From DATJZH01 sp052146815 (GTDB lineage: Bacteria; Actinomycetota; Actinomycetes; Streptosporangiales; Streptosporangiaceae), in the NCBI GenBank assembly GCA_052146815.1, contig JBKQMG010000197.1, positions 76,778 through 140,777 of the forward strand: a stretch of DNA of 64,000 nt, given 5' to 3'. This document shows positions 35,762 to 45,355 of the stretch, in pieces. Under the pieces are notes generated by a model, which had not been told where the DNA came from, searched no databases, and was given only the letters and a program-made list of their open reading frames with translations. The position numbers and the translations under genes were made by a program. Numbering within the stretch: the first letter of the stretch is position 1; each line of letters begins with the position of its first letter.

Positions 35762-37693
35762 GTGGCGTCCGCCCCGCCGCCTAGGTCCTCCGAGCCCATG
35801 GGAGGTCGCATGTCGGTCCAGTCCGGCGGGACCACGCATAGTTCGCCCGCGCCTGCGGGCCCGTCAGGCGCGGGCGCCGATGTGCTGGCGCATCTGTATG
35901 ACATCTACGGCGATCACCTGTTCGATTACTGCAACATGGTGCTCGGCAGCCCGCAGGCGGCGGCTGAGGCGGTCCGCGAGACACTGATCGCGGCCACCGC
36001 CCAGTTCGGCAGGCTGCGAGACCGGGGCCGGATCCGCGGCTGGCTTTTCGCCATCGCCCGCCGGCAGTGCCTGCGCGAACTGGCTCCTCGCTCCGGCGCC
36101 GCGTCGCTGGATGAGCTGATGGGCGAGAAGGACCCCGCGCCCGGGAGCGATGCGGCCTTCAGTAGCGCGGACCTGACGAGCACCGACGTGAGCTGGGCGG
36201 CCATGACCAGCGCGGCCGCAGGCACTGACATGGCGGCCGCTGACACGGCCAGTACTGATGCAGCGGCGGATGACACGGCGAGTACTGACGCGGCGGCCAC
36301 TGACGCAGCGAGCGCGGATGCGACTGATGCGGACCCGGGCCGCGCCGGCGTGAGTCGCGCCGATCCCGGCGATGCTGACCGCAGCAGTGCGGACATCGCC
36401 GCCGCGGCCGCCGCGGCAGGCGGCGCGCTGACGTTCCCCGAAGCCGGGCGCCGCGGCGACGGGGACGCCGACACCGCCGACCTCGCGGTCGCGGACATCG
36501 AGGCTGAGGTACGGCGGCGGGAAACCCTGCTGGTCGTGACGGCTGCCCTGGCCGGGCTGGCAGCCCGCGACCGCGAGGCGCTCAGCCTGGTATACCGGCA
36601 CGGCATCAGCGGCGCGGACCTGGGTGACGCGCTGGGCCTGTCAGCCGGGCGAGCCCGGGCGCTGCTGGCCGGGGCGGTGAGCCGGTTCGAGAAATCGGCG
36701 GCGGCAGTCGCGGTGCTGCGTGCGGGCTGGCAGGGCTGCCCGGTCCCCGCCGTGATCGTCGGGGACTGGGATCCCGGCGCAGATTCGCTGACGCCTCCGG
36801 TGCTCAAGCGGCTGGCCCGTCACATCGAGTCCTGCGCGAGCTGCGCCGAGGACGCCCGGCGACAGGTCTTCAGCCCGGAGCTGATCGTCACCATCGCGCT
36901 CGCGGTGCCGCCGGCGATGCTGCGGGCCGAGATCATGACCAGCGCGATTGAGGGGGATGACGATCTCGGCGGCGCGGCGGCGCTGCTGGCCAGCCTGGAC
37001 GACAAGGGATTCCCGGCGCGACCGGGGCGCCTGCGCGCGGTGGTGCGGGACGACAAGGTGTTCCCGGTGCGACCGGGCCGCGTCCGCGCGGTGGTGCGGG
37101 ACGACAAGGTATTCCCGGCGCGACCGGGCCGTCGCCGCGCGGTGGTGCGGGCCGCCGTGGCCTGCGCTGCGGCGCTTGTCCTGGCGGTGGCAGCGGGCGC
37201 GCTGCTCCGCACGTTCCTGGCGGCGCCGGCTCGCGACTCGGCGGCGGGGACAGCAGCAGCAGCGGCGGTGAGAAAAGGCCCGCACAACGCCGCGCCGGGC
37301 GGCTCCTCGCCACTAGCCTCGCCGGCCCGATCGCCGAGAAGCCACATGGGGCGGACCGCGCTCGCTCTGTTCCCGTTTCCCGGCGCCCTTGGGTCCACGC
37401 CGGCGCCGGGGAGGACCGGCCTGCCGGTTCCGCTGCCGAGGCTGAGCGGGCGAACGCCGGCGCCCACGCCGACGCCGCATTCTTCGTCGCCGCAGCCGTC
37501 TCCGTCGTCGTCATCATCGAGCGGATCGCCGTCTCCGTCGCCGTCATCGACGTCTCCCAGCCCGTCACCGTCGCCGTCCCCCACCTCACCGTCGCCGTCG
37601 CCGACGTCACCGTCGGCAGGGCCGTCGTCGTCTCCCTCATCCGGTCCCTCATCCTCTCCGACATCGTCGCCGCTGCTGGCGGCGGGCAGTTAG
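35762..37693 (+). CDS. ECF-like sigma factor fused to ZAS-like motif, membrane helix and Pro/Ser tail
   Basis: 643 residues. Sigma region 2 is at about 42 to 115 (YDIYGDHLFDYCNMVLGS, RIRGWLFAIARRQCLREL). An Ala/Asp/Thr-rich linker of about 120 residues (TDAAADDTASTDAAATDAAS) separates it from region 4 at about 260 to 315 (LAARDREALSLVYRHGISGADLGDALG). Next come HIESCASC, the HxxxCxxC signature of zinc-binding anti-sigma domains, three 17-residue repeats, a membrane helix (VACAAALVLAVAAGALL) and a Pro/Ser outer tail. So sigma and anti-sigma-like parts are on one membrane-bound chain. GTG 35762 or ATG 35810 could be the start. Release of the sigma part would need proteolysis; that is inference. 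Confidence 0.83.
   Translation: MASAPPPRSSEPMGGRMSVQSGGTTHSSPAPAGPSGAGADVLAHLYDIYGDHLFDYCNMVLGSPQAAAEAVRETLIAATAQFGRLRDRGRIRGWLFAIARRQCLRELAPRSGAASLDELMGEKDPAPGSDAAFSSADLTSTDVSWAAMTSAAAGTDMAAADTASTDAAADDTASTDAAATDAASADATDADPGRAGVSRADPGDADRSSADIAAAAAAAGGALTFPEAGRRGDGDADTADLAVADIEAEVRRRETLLVVTAALAGLAARDREALSLVYRHGISGADLGDALGLSAGRARALLAGAVSRFEKSAAAVAVLRAGWQGCPVPAVIVGDWDPGADSLTPPVLKRLARHIESCASCAEDARRQVFSPELIVTIALAVPPAMLRAEIMTSAIEGDDDLGGAAALLASLDDKGFPARPGRLRAVVRDDKVFPVRPGRVRAVVRDDKVFPARPGRRRAVVRAAVACAAALVLAVAAGALLRTFLAAPARDSAAGTAAAAAVRKGPHNAAPGGSSPLASPARSPRSHMGRTALALFPFPGALGSTPAPGRTGLPVPLPRLSGRTPAPTPTPHSSSPQPSPSSSSSSGSPSPSPSSTSPSPSPSPSPTSPSPSPTSPSAGPSSSPSSGPSSSPTSSPLLAAGS
36998..37150. repeat. Three in-frame 51-bp tandem repeats in the sigma-factor gene
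   Basis: Units at 36998, 37049 and 37100 encode DDKGFPARPGRLRAVVR, DDKVFPVRPGRVRAVVR and DDKVFPARPGRRRAVVR. They form a basic stretch immediately in front of the membrane helix, the cytoplasmic juxtamembrane position. Near-identical DNA shows recent expansion. Confidence 0.92.
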
Positions 37694-38022
37694 GGCTGGT
37701 CACCCAGGGAAGCGGCAGGCTGGGGAACGTGGCCCGCTAAGCAGGCCGTCCGCTGGCGCAGCCTGGGTAACGTGGCTCGCTCGGCGGGCCGTCCGCTGCC
37801 AGATCGGCGGGCGTCCGCTGGTGACGCCGTCGTCAGCGGGGCGTTCCCGCGCTGACCAGAAGACCCGCGCAGTGCCCGCCACGAGAGCGGGCAGGGCAGC
37901 GGCGAGACCCCGGAGGCACCGGAAAAATCTGACGCCGGCGCCCCGTCCGGCGGCGGCCGCGCGAGACTGATACCGGCCCGGCCGCGCAGGCCGGGCCCGT
38001 ATCCCTAGCGAAGGGTCATCTG
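37694..38022. repeat. Intergenic with a degenerate 43-bp direct repeat
   Basis: About 330 bp without a gene. Two imperfect copies of about 43 bp start at 37716 and 37759; both contain AACGTGGC, CGCT and GGCCGTCCGCTG. Just before the VOC gene there is a GC-rich stem-loop, listed separately. Confidence 0.65.
37969..38003. terminator. GC-rich stem-loop before the VOC gene
   Basis: GATACCGGCCCGGCC at 37969-37983 pairs, with one mismatch, with GGCCGGGCCCGTATC at 37989-38003. It could end the sigma-factor transcript or structure the leader of the VOC gene, which starts 20 bases later. No T-tract. Confidence 0.45.
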
Positions 38023-38439
38023 ATGGCGCATGGTGCCCGGCTCGGCTCGGCGGTCATGTTCGTGCGGCAGCTCGACCGCTCGGTCAGCTTCTATCAGGAG
38101 GTCCTCGCCCTCGGGGTCACCGACCGCAGCCCGTCCGCAGCGCTGCTGACCGGCGCGGACGGATCGCAGCTGATCCTGCGGGCGATGGGCGGCAACGCCG
38201 CGCATGCGCTCGGCAGCGTGGGCGTGCAGTACGTCATCTGGACGGCCGCAGGCGAGGACGACCTGAACCGGTGCGAGCTGGCCCTGCGGGAGCGCTCAGC
38301 CCACCGTGAAACCCGCACGGACGGAGCCGTTTCGGTCGTCGAGGGCCGTGACCCGGACGACATCGTCGTGATGATCACCTATCCCGGTCCCGAGCAGCTG
38401 CCCCTGCAGCAGCTGCCGGCCCGGATCTACGGCTGGTAG
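38023..38439 (+). CDS. VOC superfamily (glyoxalase/dioxygenase-like) protein
   Basis: 138-residue vicinal-oxygen-chelate protein. The beta-alpha-beta-beta-beta module starts with AVMFVRQLDRSVSFYQEVLALG, and the last strands contain VVEGRDPDDIVVMITYP. The usual metal ligands are only partly present (no clear N-terminal His), so it may be a binding or resistance protein and not an enzyme. Single gene. Confidence 0.85.
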   Translation: MAHGARLGSAVMFVRQLDRSVSFYQEVLALGVTDRSPSAALLTGADGSQLILRAMGGNAAHALGSVGVQYVIWTAAGEDDLNRCELALRERSAHRETRTDGAVSVVEGRDPDDIVVMITYPGPEQLPLQQLPARIYGW

Positions 38440-38521
38440 CTCCCGCCGTCGGCCGGGAGCCCCCCAGTCACGACATCAGGGCGTCCCCGCCCGTGTCACG
38501 GCGGCCGGGAGCCCGGCCAGG

Positions 38522-39664
38522 TCAGGCAGGCGTGAGCACCGCCTTGATCACCCCGGCGGCGCGCTGGTCGAACTGCTCGTAAAGTCCCGGCGCGGCATCG
38601 AGGCCGCCGTGATGGCTGATGATCCGGCCGGGGCGTGCGCGCCCGGACACCACCAGGTCGCGCAGCATGGTGGTGTACCGGCGGTCGTGGGTCCGGCCGA
38701 ACCCGATCCGCACCCCTTTGGAGAAGAGCGCCCCCCATGCCACCCGCAGCGAGCCGTCGGGGCTGCCGCCCGGCGCGGGGTGCGGGATAGACCCCGGCGA
38801 TCCCGATCCGGCCGGTGGGGTTCACCAGCCGCGCCAGGTCGCTGATGACCTGGTCGGGCCGTTCGGTGTCCGGGCTGTCCCGGTCCGCCGCCTGGAATCC
38901 GCTCATGTTCTCCTCGCCCAGCGGCAGTCCCGCCCGGGAGCGAAGCTCGCGGATCTGCTCGACCGGATCGCCCGCGGAGAAATCCACCGGGACCGCGCCG
39001 AGCTCCCCGGCCCGCTCGAGCCGCTCCGGTACCCGGTCCACGACATAGATCTCGCTGGCGCCCTTCAGCACCGCCGAGTACGCGGCCAGCAGCCCGACCG
39101 CCCCGGCGCCGAACACCGCGACCGTGCAGCCAGGAGTAACCTCGGCCAGCTCGGTGGCGTGCCAGCCGGTGACGAACGCGTCGGCGAGCAGGACGAGATC
39201 ATCCTCGCGGTCATCGCCCGGCTCGCCCGGCACCGGCATGCAGTTGGCGTCAGCAAACGGCACCCGCAGCAGCTGAGCCTGGGCGCCCCGGTAACCGCCC
39301 ATTCCCGCGTACCCGTAGGCCGCGCCGAAGCCGCGGGGGCGGACCCGCAGGCACGCCGCGGAGTAGCCGCGGGCGCAGTTGTAGCACAGCCCGCAGTACA
39401 GGTGGGTGGGGATGACCACCCGCTGCCCGGCGGCCACGAGCTCCACCGACGACCCGGCGGCCTCGACCACGCCGAGCGGCTCGTGACCGAGGACCAGGCC
39501 AGGCCCGGCTCGGCGCCGGTGCGGCCGTCGTACATATGCAGGTCGGCGCCGCAGATAGCACTGGAAGTGATCCGGATCAGGGCGTCGGTCGGTTTCTCGA
39601 TGACGGCGTCGTCCACGTCGCGGACAGCCACGTGACGGGTTCCCTCGAAGACCACAGCTCTCAC
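38522..39664 (-). pseudogene. Frameshifted zinc-dependent alcohol/formaldehyde dehydrogenase
   Basis: Three frames are needed to read this gene. The N-terminus (MRAVVFEGTRHVAVRDVDD, ICGADLHMYDGRTGAEPGL) is cut off by a 5-bp duplication at 39494-39503; removing it gives GLVLGHE, the family sequence. The middle frame carries the structural-zinc loop YCGLCYNCARGYSAAC and the NAD site VAVFGAGAVGLLA. A one-base insertion in a run of four C on the coding strand, near 38777, sends it out of frame after GVYPAP; the correct frame resumes as GSPDGSLRVAWG and ends in VIKAVLTPA. The segment before MSGFQAADRD also seems shortened. This resembles glutathione-independent formaldehyde dehydrogenase-like proteins. 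Confidence 0.88.
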
Positions 39665-39798
39665 CGCGTCTACGCTAGCTGGACTGCGCCGGCCTGCTGG
39701 CGAGCGGGGCCTGTGTGAGCGGGAGCCGGGCGGCCCCGTGCGCGAGCCGGGCTGGGCCTGCCGGCACGGCAGCGAAGCTGCGCGTGGCGCGAGATGAA

Positions 39799-42222
39799 TC
39801 AGCCTGGCAGCTCGGCGGACGCCGCGCTGACCTCATCGGCGAGCTGGCCTTCAAGACGGCGCAGGATGTCGAGGTGCTCGCTGGCCCACAGCACGAGAAG
39901 CGCACCGTGGCGTGCAGGCGCGTCGCCGCTGGCGATGTAGTCCCGCACCTCATGCATCAGCCGCTGGCGGTCCGGCGGGTCAGCGGCTTGCGGCCGCGGA
40001 ACTGTCGTCCGGTTGGCGAGCGAGTCGGCCAGCGTCACGTACCATGACCGCACGGACTCGATCTGCCCGTCCATGCTCGTGCCGTACTGGCGCGAGCCCG
40101 CGTCCTCCTGGCCATCGGTCATCAGGAGGCTCAGCGCATCCAATGACCGGCCGGCGCGCAGCACGCGCCGTGCTCCCGCGACCAGCACCGCCGTGCCTTC
40201 AGGATTCATCCGCTTCACCGAGCGCTCAGCCAGGTACTGGCGGAACGCGTCATCGAGCCGGTGGACGGCCGTATCGGCGGACTGCCCGGCCTGGGCCGGA
40301 TCACCTGAGTGGCCGCCGCCGGTCAGCGCCCAGGCGGCTACGGCGACGTAATCCGCGCCGTGGGAGTACGCAGCCGCCAGGTTCCGCCGCAGGACGGCTG
40401 CCGCGCCGCGCGGCCAGAACAGCAGGCCGACCCCCAGGCTGACCGCGAAGCCGATGGCGACGTCCTCGATCCTGATGAGGCCGACCTTCCATCCGGTGGG
40501 CTGGATGATGTTGAACAGCACGACGAGGACCACGGTGAAGGCCGCCTGACCCGCTGCGAATGAGATCACCCGCGGGGCGTAGGCGGCGACCAGCACCGCG
40601 GCCGGCAGGATGCCCCACAGCACCCGGTCGCTGGCGCCGAGGGCAATGAGGATCGCGGCACCGACAACGATCCCGGCGGCCGTGCCGGCCAGCGCGCTGA
40701 CGACGGACCGGCCGGTGCCGAGCGCGTTGGAGCGCAGGACCGACAGCGTCCCGAGGACTACCCAGAAGGAATGCTGGAGGTCGGCGCGCTGCGCGATGAA
40801 CACGGCGATCGCCAGGCCTGCCGCTCCCCGGACGCTGTTGCGCAGCCATACCGATCCGGAGCTGGCGTCCTCGGCCGCGAGGTCCCGTATCGCCTGCTGC
40901 GCCGCGGGCAGCGCGGCCAGCCGCCACGGCGGCGCAGCACGACGCCGGTCATCGCGCCCCGCGGCCGCCGGGGCGGATGACACAGGTGACTGTGCCAGGG
41001 ATGACCGGGCCGGGATGTCGGCGGCCTCGGCGGCCGCGCCGGTCGCCGCCAGTGCGTAGGCGGCGATCTGGCGCGTGGTGTAGGAGATGGCCCTGATCCG
41101 GAACGACCGGCCGACGAGTGACTCAAGTGCCTGGTCGCCCAGATCCCGCGGCAGGCGGGAAATTCGCTGGGCGAGCGCCCGCACCACGCGCTCCTGCGCC
41201 TGCATCAGCCGCCCGGTGTCTGGCCGGCCGCTGCCCCCGCGGAGCCGGGCCGCACAGGCCCGCAACACGTCGGCGGCGGCCATCATGGCCTCGGCGTTCT
41301 CGTCGCGGCACAGGTCCCCGGCCGTAGTGCTTGTCAGACGCAGACCGCCCGTCGCTGGGCCGTCTGTCCCTGGACCGCCGCTGCCGCCCGTCGCCGGGCC
41401 GTCCGCCGCCGGGCTCCGGCGGCCGGCCGTCCCCTGGCTGCCCGTGCCGGAGCCGCCGGCCGGGGAGTCGGCCGTGCCGGTCACGATCTGCAGTGAGGCG
41501 AGCAGCCAGTGCAGCTCGTCGATGAGTGCGGCGAGCGCGGCGGCCTGCCCGGTCGGCCCGGTCGGCCGGTGCGGGGCCGACTGGAGCTTCGCCCGCAGGT
41601 CGCTGACCAGCTGGCCGGCCGCGGCGCTGCGCGCTGCGAGGGTCTGCTGATCAGTCGCCAGAGCGCCAGCGGCCAGGTCGGCGAGCGCGAGGCAGGCCCG
41701 GGCGGCCTCCTCGCGCAGCGTCTTTCCCTGCCGGGGCGGCCACAGCAGCATGACCGCGCAGATGCCCGCGGCGCTGGCCAGGCCCCAGCCTGCCAGCCGC
41801 CACGGGATGGCCGCGGGCGGCGCGGGGACCGAGACCGCCAGGACGAACGCGAGTATCGCCGCCGTCCCGCCTGCGGCGAGATAGCCGTTGAATACTCCGG
41901 CGAACAAGATGGCGAAGCCCACCACGGCCATGGCCGCCGCCGCCAGCCAGGCATTACGGGAGCACAGGGACCCGAGCACCACCAGCACGGCCCCGGCGCC
42001 TGCGAGGGTGAGGTAAGCGGTGAGCCTGGTCCGCGGGGGACCGGTGAAGTCGACGAAGATGAGGATCGCGAAGGAGCCGAACGAGGCGAAGATCGAGGCC
42101 TGCGGCTGCTGGATCAGCTGCGACGCTACGGCGAACACCGCGGGCATCACGATCGCGGCCCGCACCGCGGTCTTCAGCGCGGCCAGCCCCGGGTCAGTGA
42201 GCTGAGGCCGCGCCAGCTTCAT
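39799..42222 (-). CDS. FUSC-family aromatic acid exporter-like membrane protein
   Basis: 807 residues. Two membrane blocks of about five helices each (residues about 20 to 165, ending LLWPP; and about 455 to 600, starting RNSVRGAAGLAIAVFIAQ) are separated by a soluble helical domain of about 290 residues and followed by a C-terminal helical cytoplasmic domain. This is the fusaric-acid-resistance/YccS layout. A Gly/Pro-rich linker lies near residue 250. The probable role is efflux of aromatic carboxylates. Single gene. Confidence 0.88.
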   Translation of the reverse strand: MKLARPQLTDPGLAALKTAVRAAIVMPAVFAVASQLIQQPQASIFASFGSFAILIFVDFTGPPRTRLTAYLTLAGAGAVLVVLGSLCSRNAWLAAAAMAVVGFAILFAGVFNGYLAAGGTAAILAFVLAVSVPAPPAAIPWRLAGWGLASAAGICAVMLLWPPRQGKTLREEAARACLALADLAAGALATDQQTLAARSAAAGQLVSDLRAKLQSAPHRPTGPTGQAAALAALIDELHWLLASLQIVTGTADSPAGGSGTGSQGTAGRRSPAADGPATGGSGGPGTDGPATGGLRLTSTTAGDLCRDENAEAMMAAADVLRACAARLRGGSGRPDTGRLMQAQERVVRALAQRISRLPRDLGDQALESLVGRSFRIRAISYTTRQIAAYALAATGAAAEAADIPARSSLAQSPVSSAPAAAGRDDRRRAAPPWRLAALPAAQQAIRDLAAEDASSGSVWLRNSVRGAAGLAIAVFIAQRADLQHSFWVVLGTLSVLRSNALGTGRSVVSALAGTAAGIVVGAAILIALGASDRVLWGILPAAVLVAAYAPRVISFAAGQAAFTVVLVVLFNIIQPTGWKVGLIRIEDVAIGFAVSLGVGLLFWPRGAAAVLRRNLAAAYSHGADYVAVAAWALTGGGHSGDPAQAGQSADTAVHRLDDAFRQYLAERSVKRMNPEGTAVLVAGARRVLRAGRSLDALSLLMTDGQEDAGSRQYGTSMDGQIESVRSWYVTLADSLANRTTVPRPQAADPPDRQRLMHEVRDYIASGDAPARHGALLVLWASEHLDILRRLEGQLADEVSAASAELPG

Positions 42223-42362
42223 GCCATCACCCGCCCGTCAGCGTTCGCGCCGGAGGGCCGCGCGGCAGTGTGCAGCCGGGCGGCCAGGCCGTGCAGCCGC
42301 GGCGAAGTGCGCCGCGTCAGGTCAGACTAACGAGCGTCCGGGCACGCTAGCCACTGGCACGG

Positions 42363-43874
42363 TCAGCCCGCCTTTCGGTGCGCGGCCTTTCCTCGGTGCG
42401 CGTGTGCTGACCGCGCGGCCTTGCGCGTGGTCTTCGCTGACGCCGCGCTCCGCCGCGCGCTGGCCGCGTGCACCGGCCGGGCGGACACGGTGAAAAAGTC
42501 CCGCGACCACCACGACTGGAAGTAACGGTTCGGCGCGCCGAACATGCCCGGCAGCAGGTCTCTCCCGTTAGCCGGCGTCGCCGCGGCCGTCGGGCTGGCC
42601 GGGTTGTAGCTCGCGAAGTTCACCCAGTCGGTGTTGATGTCCAGTTCCATGGCCCGGACCGCGCCGGCCCTGGCCAGGATGTCGGCGAGCGTGGTGATGT
42701 TGAGGCCGGGTCCGCCGACGTAGACCAGGGCGCCGTTGCGGGTAATGCCGACACCCGACCGCCAGACGTAGACCGCGTTGCCCAGCGTGAACCCCCATTG
42801 CGTGGTGTCGTCGGGATTCAGCCCCGGAACCGGCTTGCCGTGATTGACCAGCAGGTCGAGGTTCTGCCGCACGGCCACGACGTTCGGCGTGAGCCGGGCG
42901 TTGCCATGACCCCAGTCAACGATGTTCATCGCGCCGTTGCGGTAGATGACCGCCGACGCCGCGCCCTTGCGCAGCGGGATGAGCGTCTTGTGGTCGGTGT
43001 AGTACCCGCCTTCGGCGTTCGTCATCAGGAAGCCGGCGTTGAAGGCGGCGACCAGGCTCCTGGCGGCGGTCCGGGTCACCGGGGCGGTATGGGCGAAGTG
43101 CGCGCCGCCGGGAACGGTGCTGCCCGAGTACAGGGTCGCCCGCAGGAGCTTCGGGTCCATCCAGGCCACGCCGATCACCAGGCTGGTGTGGACGGCGTCC
43201 GGCCGGACCCAGGTCTGGTAGACGGCGGGTATCCCGCCGACCCGGCGGCCGACCGGATGCCACACGCCCTCGCCGGGCAGCCGGTGCCCGGCCGGAGACG
43301 TCATCCGGGCCGGCCGCTTCAGGTGCGGGATGGCCAGGGTGGCCGCCGACCCGTTCGGCTGGCCGGGTGCCTGCACGCCCGGAATCGCGCTCGCGGCAGG
43401 CTTGCCGCCCACAGGCGGCGGATGGTGGGAGTACCAGAGGTTCTCGGCCCAGTTGACGATGGAGCTTCCGCCGTGCGAGCGGAACCACTCGGCGCCGCGG
43501 GCGCCCGCCGAGGCGCCGAGGCCCGGATTGGTCAGCGCGCTGCCCAGCGATACCCAGACCGGGGTCAGGATCACCACGATCGCGACGAGCACCGTGAGGG
43601 CCGGATGACGGCCCGCTATCGTCCGCCGGGCCCTGCGCCTGTCCCGCCGCTGCTGCCGGCGCCGGGACCGGCGCGCCCAGAAGCCGTCGCGCCCGGTCCG
43701 CGGCGGCCGCCGGCCGCCGCCAGCCGGCTGACTGCCGTCGGCCGGCTCGCGGCCGAACGGCGGCTCTAGCCGCTGCGTGTCGTCTCGCGTGCCCGGGCCG
43801 GGCGTCCAGCGGCTCGCCGCTGCGGCGTTCCGGTGGGCACCGGCGCGCTGAGAGGACGAACGGTCGCCATGCAC
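42363..43874 (-). CDS. Phosphodiester glycosidase family protein (NAGPA-like), membrane-anchored
   Basis: 503 residues. A basic N-terminal region (RRSRRRQQRRDRRRARR) leads into one membrane helix (ALTVLVAIVVILTPVWVSLGSAL, about 105 to 128), then the NAGPA domain outside. Typical segments are AAFNAGFLMTNAEGGYYTDHKTLIPL, GVGITRNGALVYVGGPGLN and LADILARAGAVRAMELDINTDWVNF. The family cleaves phosphodiester-linked sugars, as in teichoic-acid-like or lipid-linked glycans. GTG 43874 with AGGGG upstream is preferred to the ATG at 44021. The C-terminus is Lys/Ala/Arg-rich. Confidence 0.88.
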   Translation of the reverse strand: MHGDRSSSQRAGAHRNAAAASRWTPGPGTRDDTQRLEPPFGREPADGSQPAGGGRRPPRTGRDGFWARRSRRRQQRRDRRRARRTIAGRHPALTVLVAIVVILTPVWVSLGSALTNPGLGASAGARGAEWFRSHGGSSIVNWAENLWYSHHPPPVGGKPAASAIPGVQAPGQPNGSAATLAIPHLKRPARMTSPAGHRLPGEGVWHPVGRRVGGIPAVYQTWVRPDAVHTSLVIGVAWMDPKLLRATLYSGSTVPGGAHFAHTAPVTRTAARSLVAAFNAGFLMTNAEGGYYTDHKTLIPLRKGAASAVIYRNGAMNIVDWGHGNARLTPNVVAVRQNLDLLVNHGKPVPGLNPDDTTQWGFTLGNAVYVWRSGVGITRNGALVYVGGPGLNITTLADILARAGAVRAMELDINTDWVNFASYNPASPTAAATPANGRDLLPGMFGAPNRYFQSWWSRDFFTVSARPVHAASARRSAASAKTTRKAARSAHAHRGKAAHRKAG

Positions 43875-44229
43875 GTAGTTACCCCTCGTCAGTCGTCGCC
43901 CCCACGGTGACCCATGCTGCCAGGCGATCATTAAGATGCCGTGAATCCCGTCAGCTGACCCCCAAGCCCGCCCCGGATATCCGCCTTTAGCGTATGCAGC
44001 CGAAGCAGATCCCGGCAGCATGCCTGGTGATCGTGGTCAGTTTATGTTCCGCCCGGCGCCCTCTCACCCCTCGCGGGCAGGTTCATGTGCCGATCTTGCC
44101 CGCGCGATTGCCCTGGCTTTGACCTGTCCGTGGTGCTCCGGCGCCCAGTGCTCCGGCGGCCCGCGGTACCAGGGCATGGGATCCTGACGTGATGCGCGCT
44201 GTCCGAACGCCGGAAACCGTTTCGCCGCT
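43875..44229. other. Intergenic between divergent genes
   Basis: About 355 bp. An upstream extension of the glycosidase frame to 44021 has no ribosome site. Must contain promoters for the glycosidase (left) and the dehalogenase-like gene (right), but I see no clear boxes. Confidence 0.4.
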
Positions 44230-44976
44230 GTGCCTGACTTTCCGTACGAGCCGCAGTATGCCGACGTCGGCGGCCTGCGGATGGCCTATGTGACGGCCGG
44301 TCCGCCCGACGGGGAGCCGGTGCTGCTGCTGCACGGCGAAACGAGCTGGTCGTTTCTCTACCGCACGGTGATGGCGGTACTGGCCGGGGCGGGGCTGCGC
44401 GCCATCGCGCCGGACCTCATCGGGTTCGGGCGCTCCGATAAGCCGGCCGACATCGCCGATTACACCTACGCCCGGCACGTGGAGTGGATGAGGGCGCTCG
44501 CGTTCGACCGGCTCGGCCTGCGCGGCCTCACGCTCGTGGGCCAGGACTGGGGCGGCCTGATTGGCCTGCGGCTGGTGGCCGAGCACCCCGGCCGGTTCGC
44601 GCGGGTGGTCGCGGCCAACACCGGGCTGCCAACCGGCGATCACCCGATGCCCGACGTCTGGCTGCGGTTCCGCGAGGGGGTGGCGACCGCGGCCGGGCTG
44701 ACGGTGTCGCGGCTGGTGCAGTCGGGCCGCCAGCGCGCGCTGCCGGAGGAAGTGCTGGCCGCCTACGACGCGCCGTTCCCCGATGAGACCTACATGGCCG
44801 GGGGTCCGCGCCATGCCCGGCCTAGCTACGTACGCCGCGCCGTTGCTGCGGGCGGAGCACTGCGCTCCGCCCGCAGCCTGTTAGCGCACGTACCCGACGA
44901 TCGCAGCGCCGCTGCTCGTGCCGGAGCCGACGCCGCTAGCGCGGCGCGTTCAGCCCGAGCCGGCGCTGCTCGATGA
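44230..44976 (+). pseudogene. C-terminally truncated haloalkane dehalogenase-like hydrolase
   Basis: Alpha/beta hydrolase of the haloalkane dehalogenase type. Present are the oxyanion segment LLLHGETSWSFLYR, PDLIGFGRSDKP, and the nucleophile Asp in LVGQDWGGLIGLRL. After YDAPFPDETYMAG (residue about 190) similarity stops; the next 55 residues are Ala/Arg-rich and come from unrelated DNA with a strong hairpin. The acid and the catalytic His, expected in the last 100 residues, are missing, so no activity is expected. The frame overlaps the convergent CoA-binding gene. Could be expressed as a dead fold. Confidence 0.75.
44846..44876. terminator. Perfect 13-bp inverted repeat at the dehalogenase break
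   Basis: CTGCGGGCGGAGC (44846-44858), five-base loop, then the exact reverse complement (44864-44876). It is a very stable hairpin placed just where dehalogenase homology is lost and about 60 bp before the end of the convergent CoA-binding gene. It may now work as a bidirectional terminator; it may also mark the recombination that removed the gene end. Confidence 0.7.
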
Positions 44977-45355
44977 TCAGGCAGCGGTCCTCGACGTAGG
45001 GCAGCCCGGCGTCCTCGGCGATCGCGCGCGCCTCCGGCGAGGTGATGCCCAGCTGCAGCCACAGGGCAGTGGCGCCGGCGGCTACGGCCTGGCGGGCGAT
45101 GTCCGGGGTCGCCTGGGATGGGCGGAAGACGTCGACCAGGCCCACCTGTTCCGGGATGTCGGCGAGCGTGCGGTAGACGCGCTCGCCCAGGATCTCGTCG
45201 GTGTGCGGATTGACCGGAATAATGCGCCAGCCGTGCTGCTGCATGTGCGCGGGAACGTAATGCGCGGCCTTCGCCGGGACGCCGCTGGCGCCGATCACGG
45301 TGATGGTGTCGTAAGTGGTGAGGATGCGCTCCACAACGGCGTCAGTATCGGCCAT
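44936..45355 (-). CDS. CoA-binding domain protein (YccU-like)
   Basis: 139-residue Rossmann protein of the CoA_binding_2 family. The nucleotide-binding start is TITVIGASGVPAKAAHYVPAHM, followed by WRIIPVNPHTDEILGERVY, ALWLQLGITSPEA and a C-terminal Cys motif VEDRCLIIEQRR. These small proteins bind CoA or acyl-CoA; role unknown. ATG 45355. Confidence 0.9.
   Translation of the reverse strand: MADTDAVVERILTTYDTITVIGASGVPAKAAHYVPAHMQQHGWRIIPVNPHTDEILGERVYRTLADIPEQVGLVDVFRPSQATPDIARQAVAAGATALWLQLGITSPEARAIAEDAGLPYVEDRCLIIEQRRLGLNAPR

Noticed and set aside
38522..39664. Programmed frameshifting in the alcohol dehydrogenase gene
   Set aside because: Two shifts of different kinds (5-bp duplication, one-base insertion) with no slippery site or stem-loop at either; decay is simpler.
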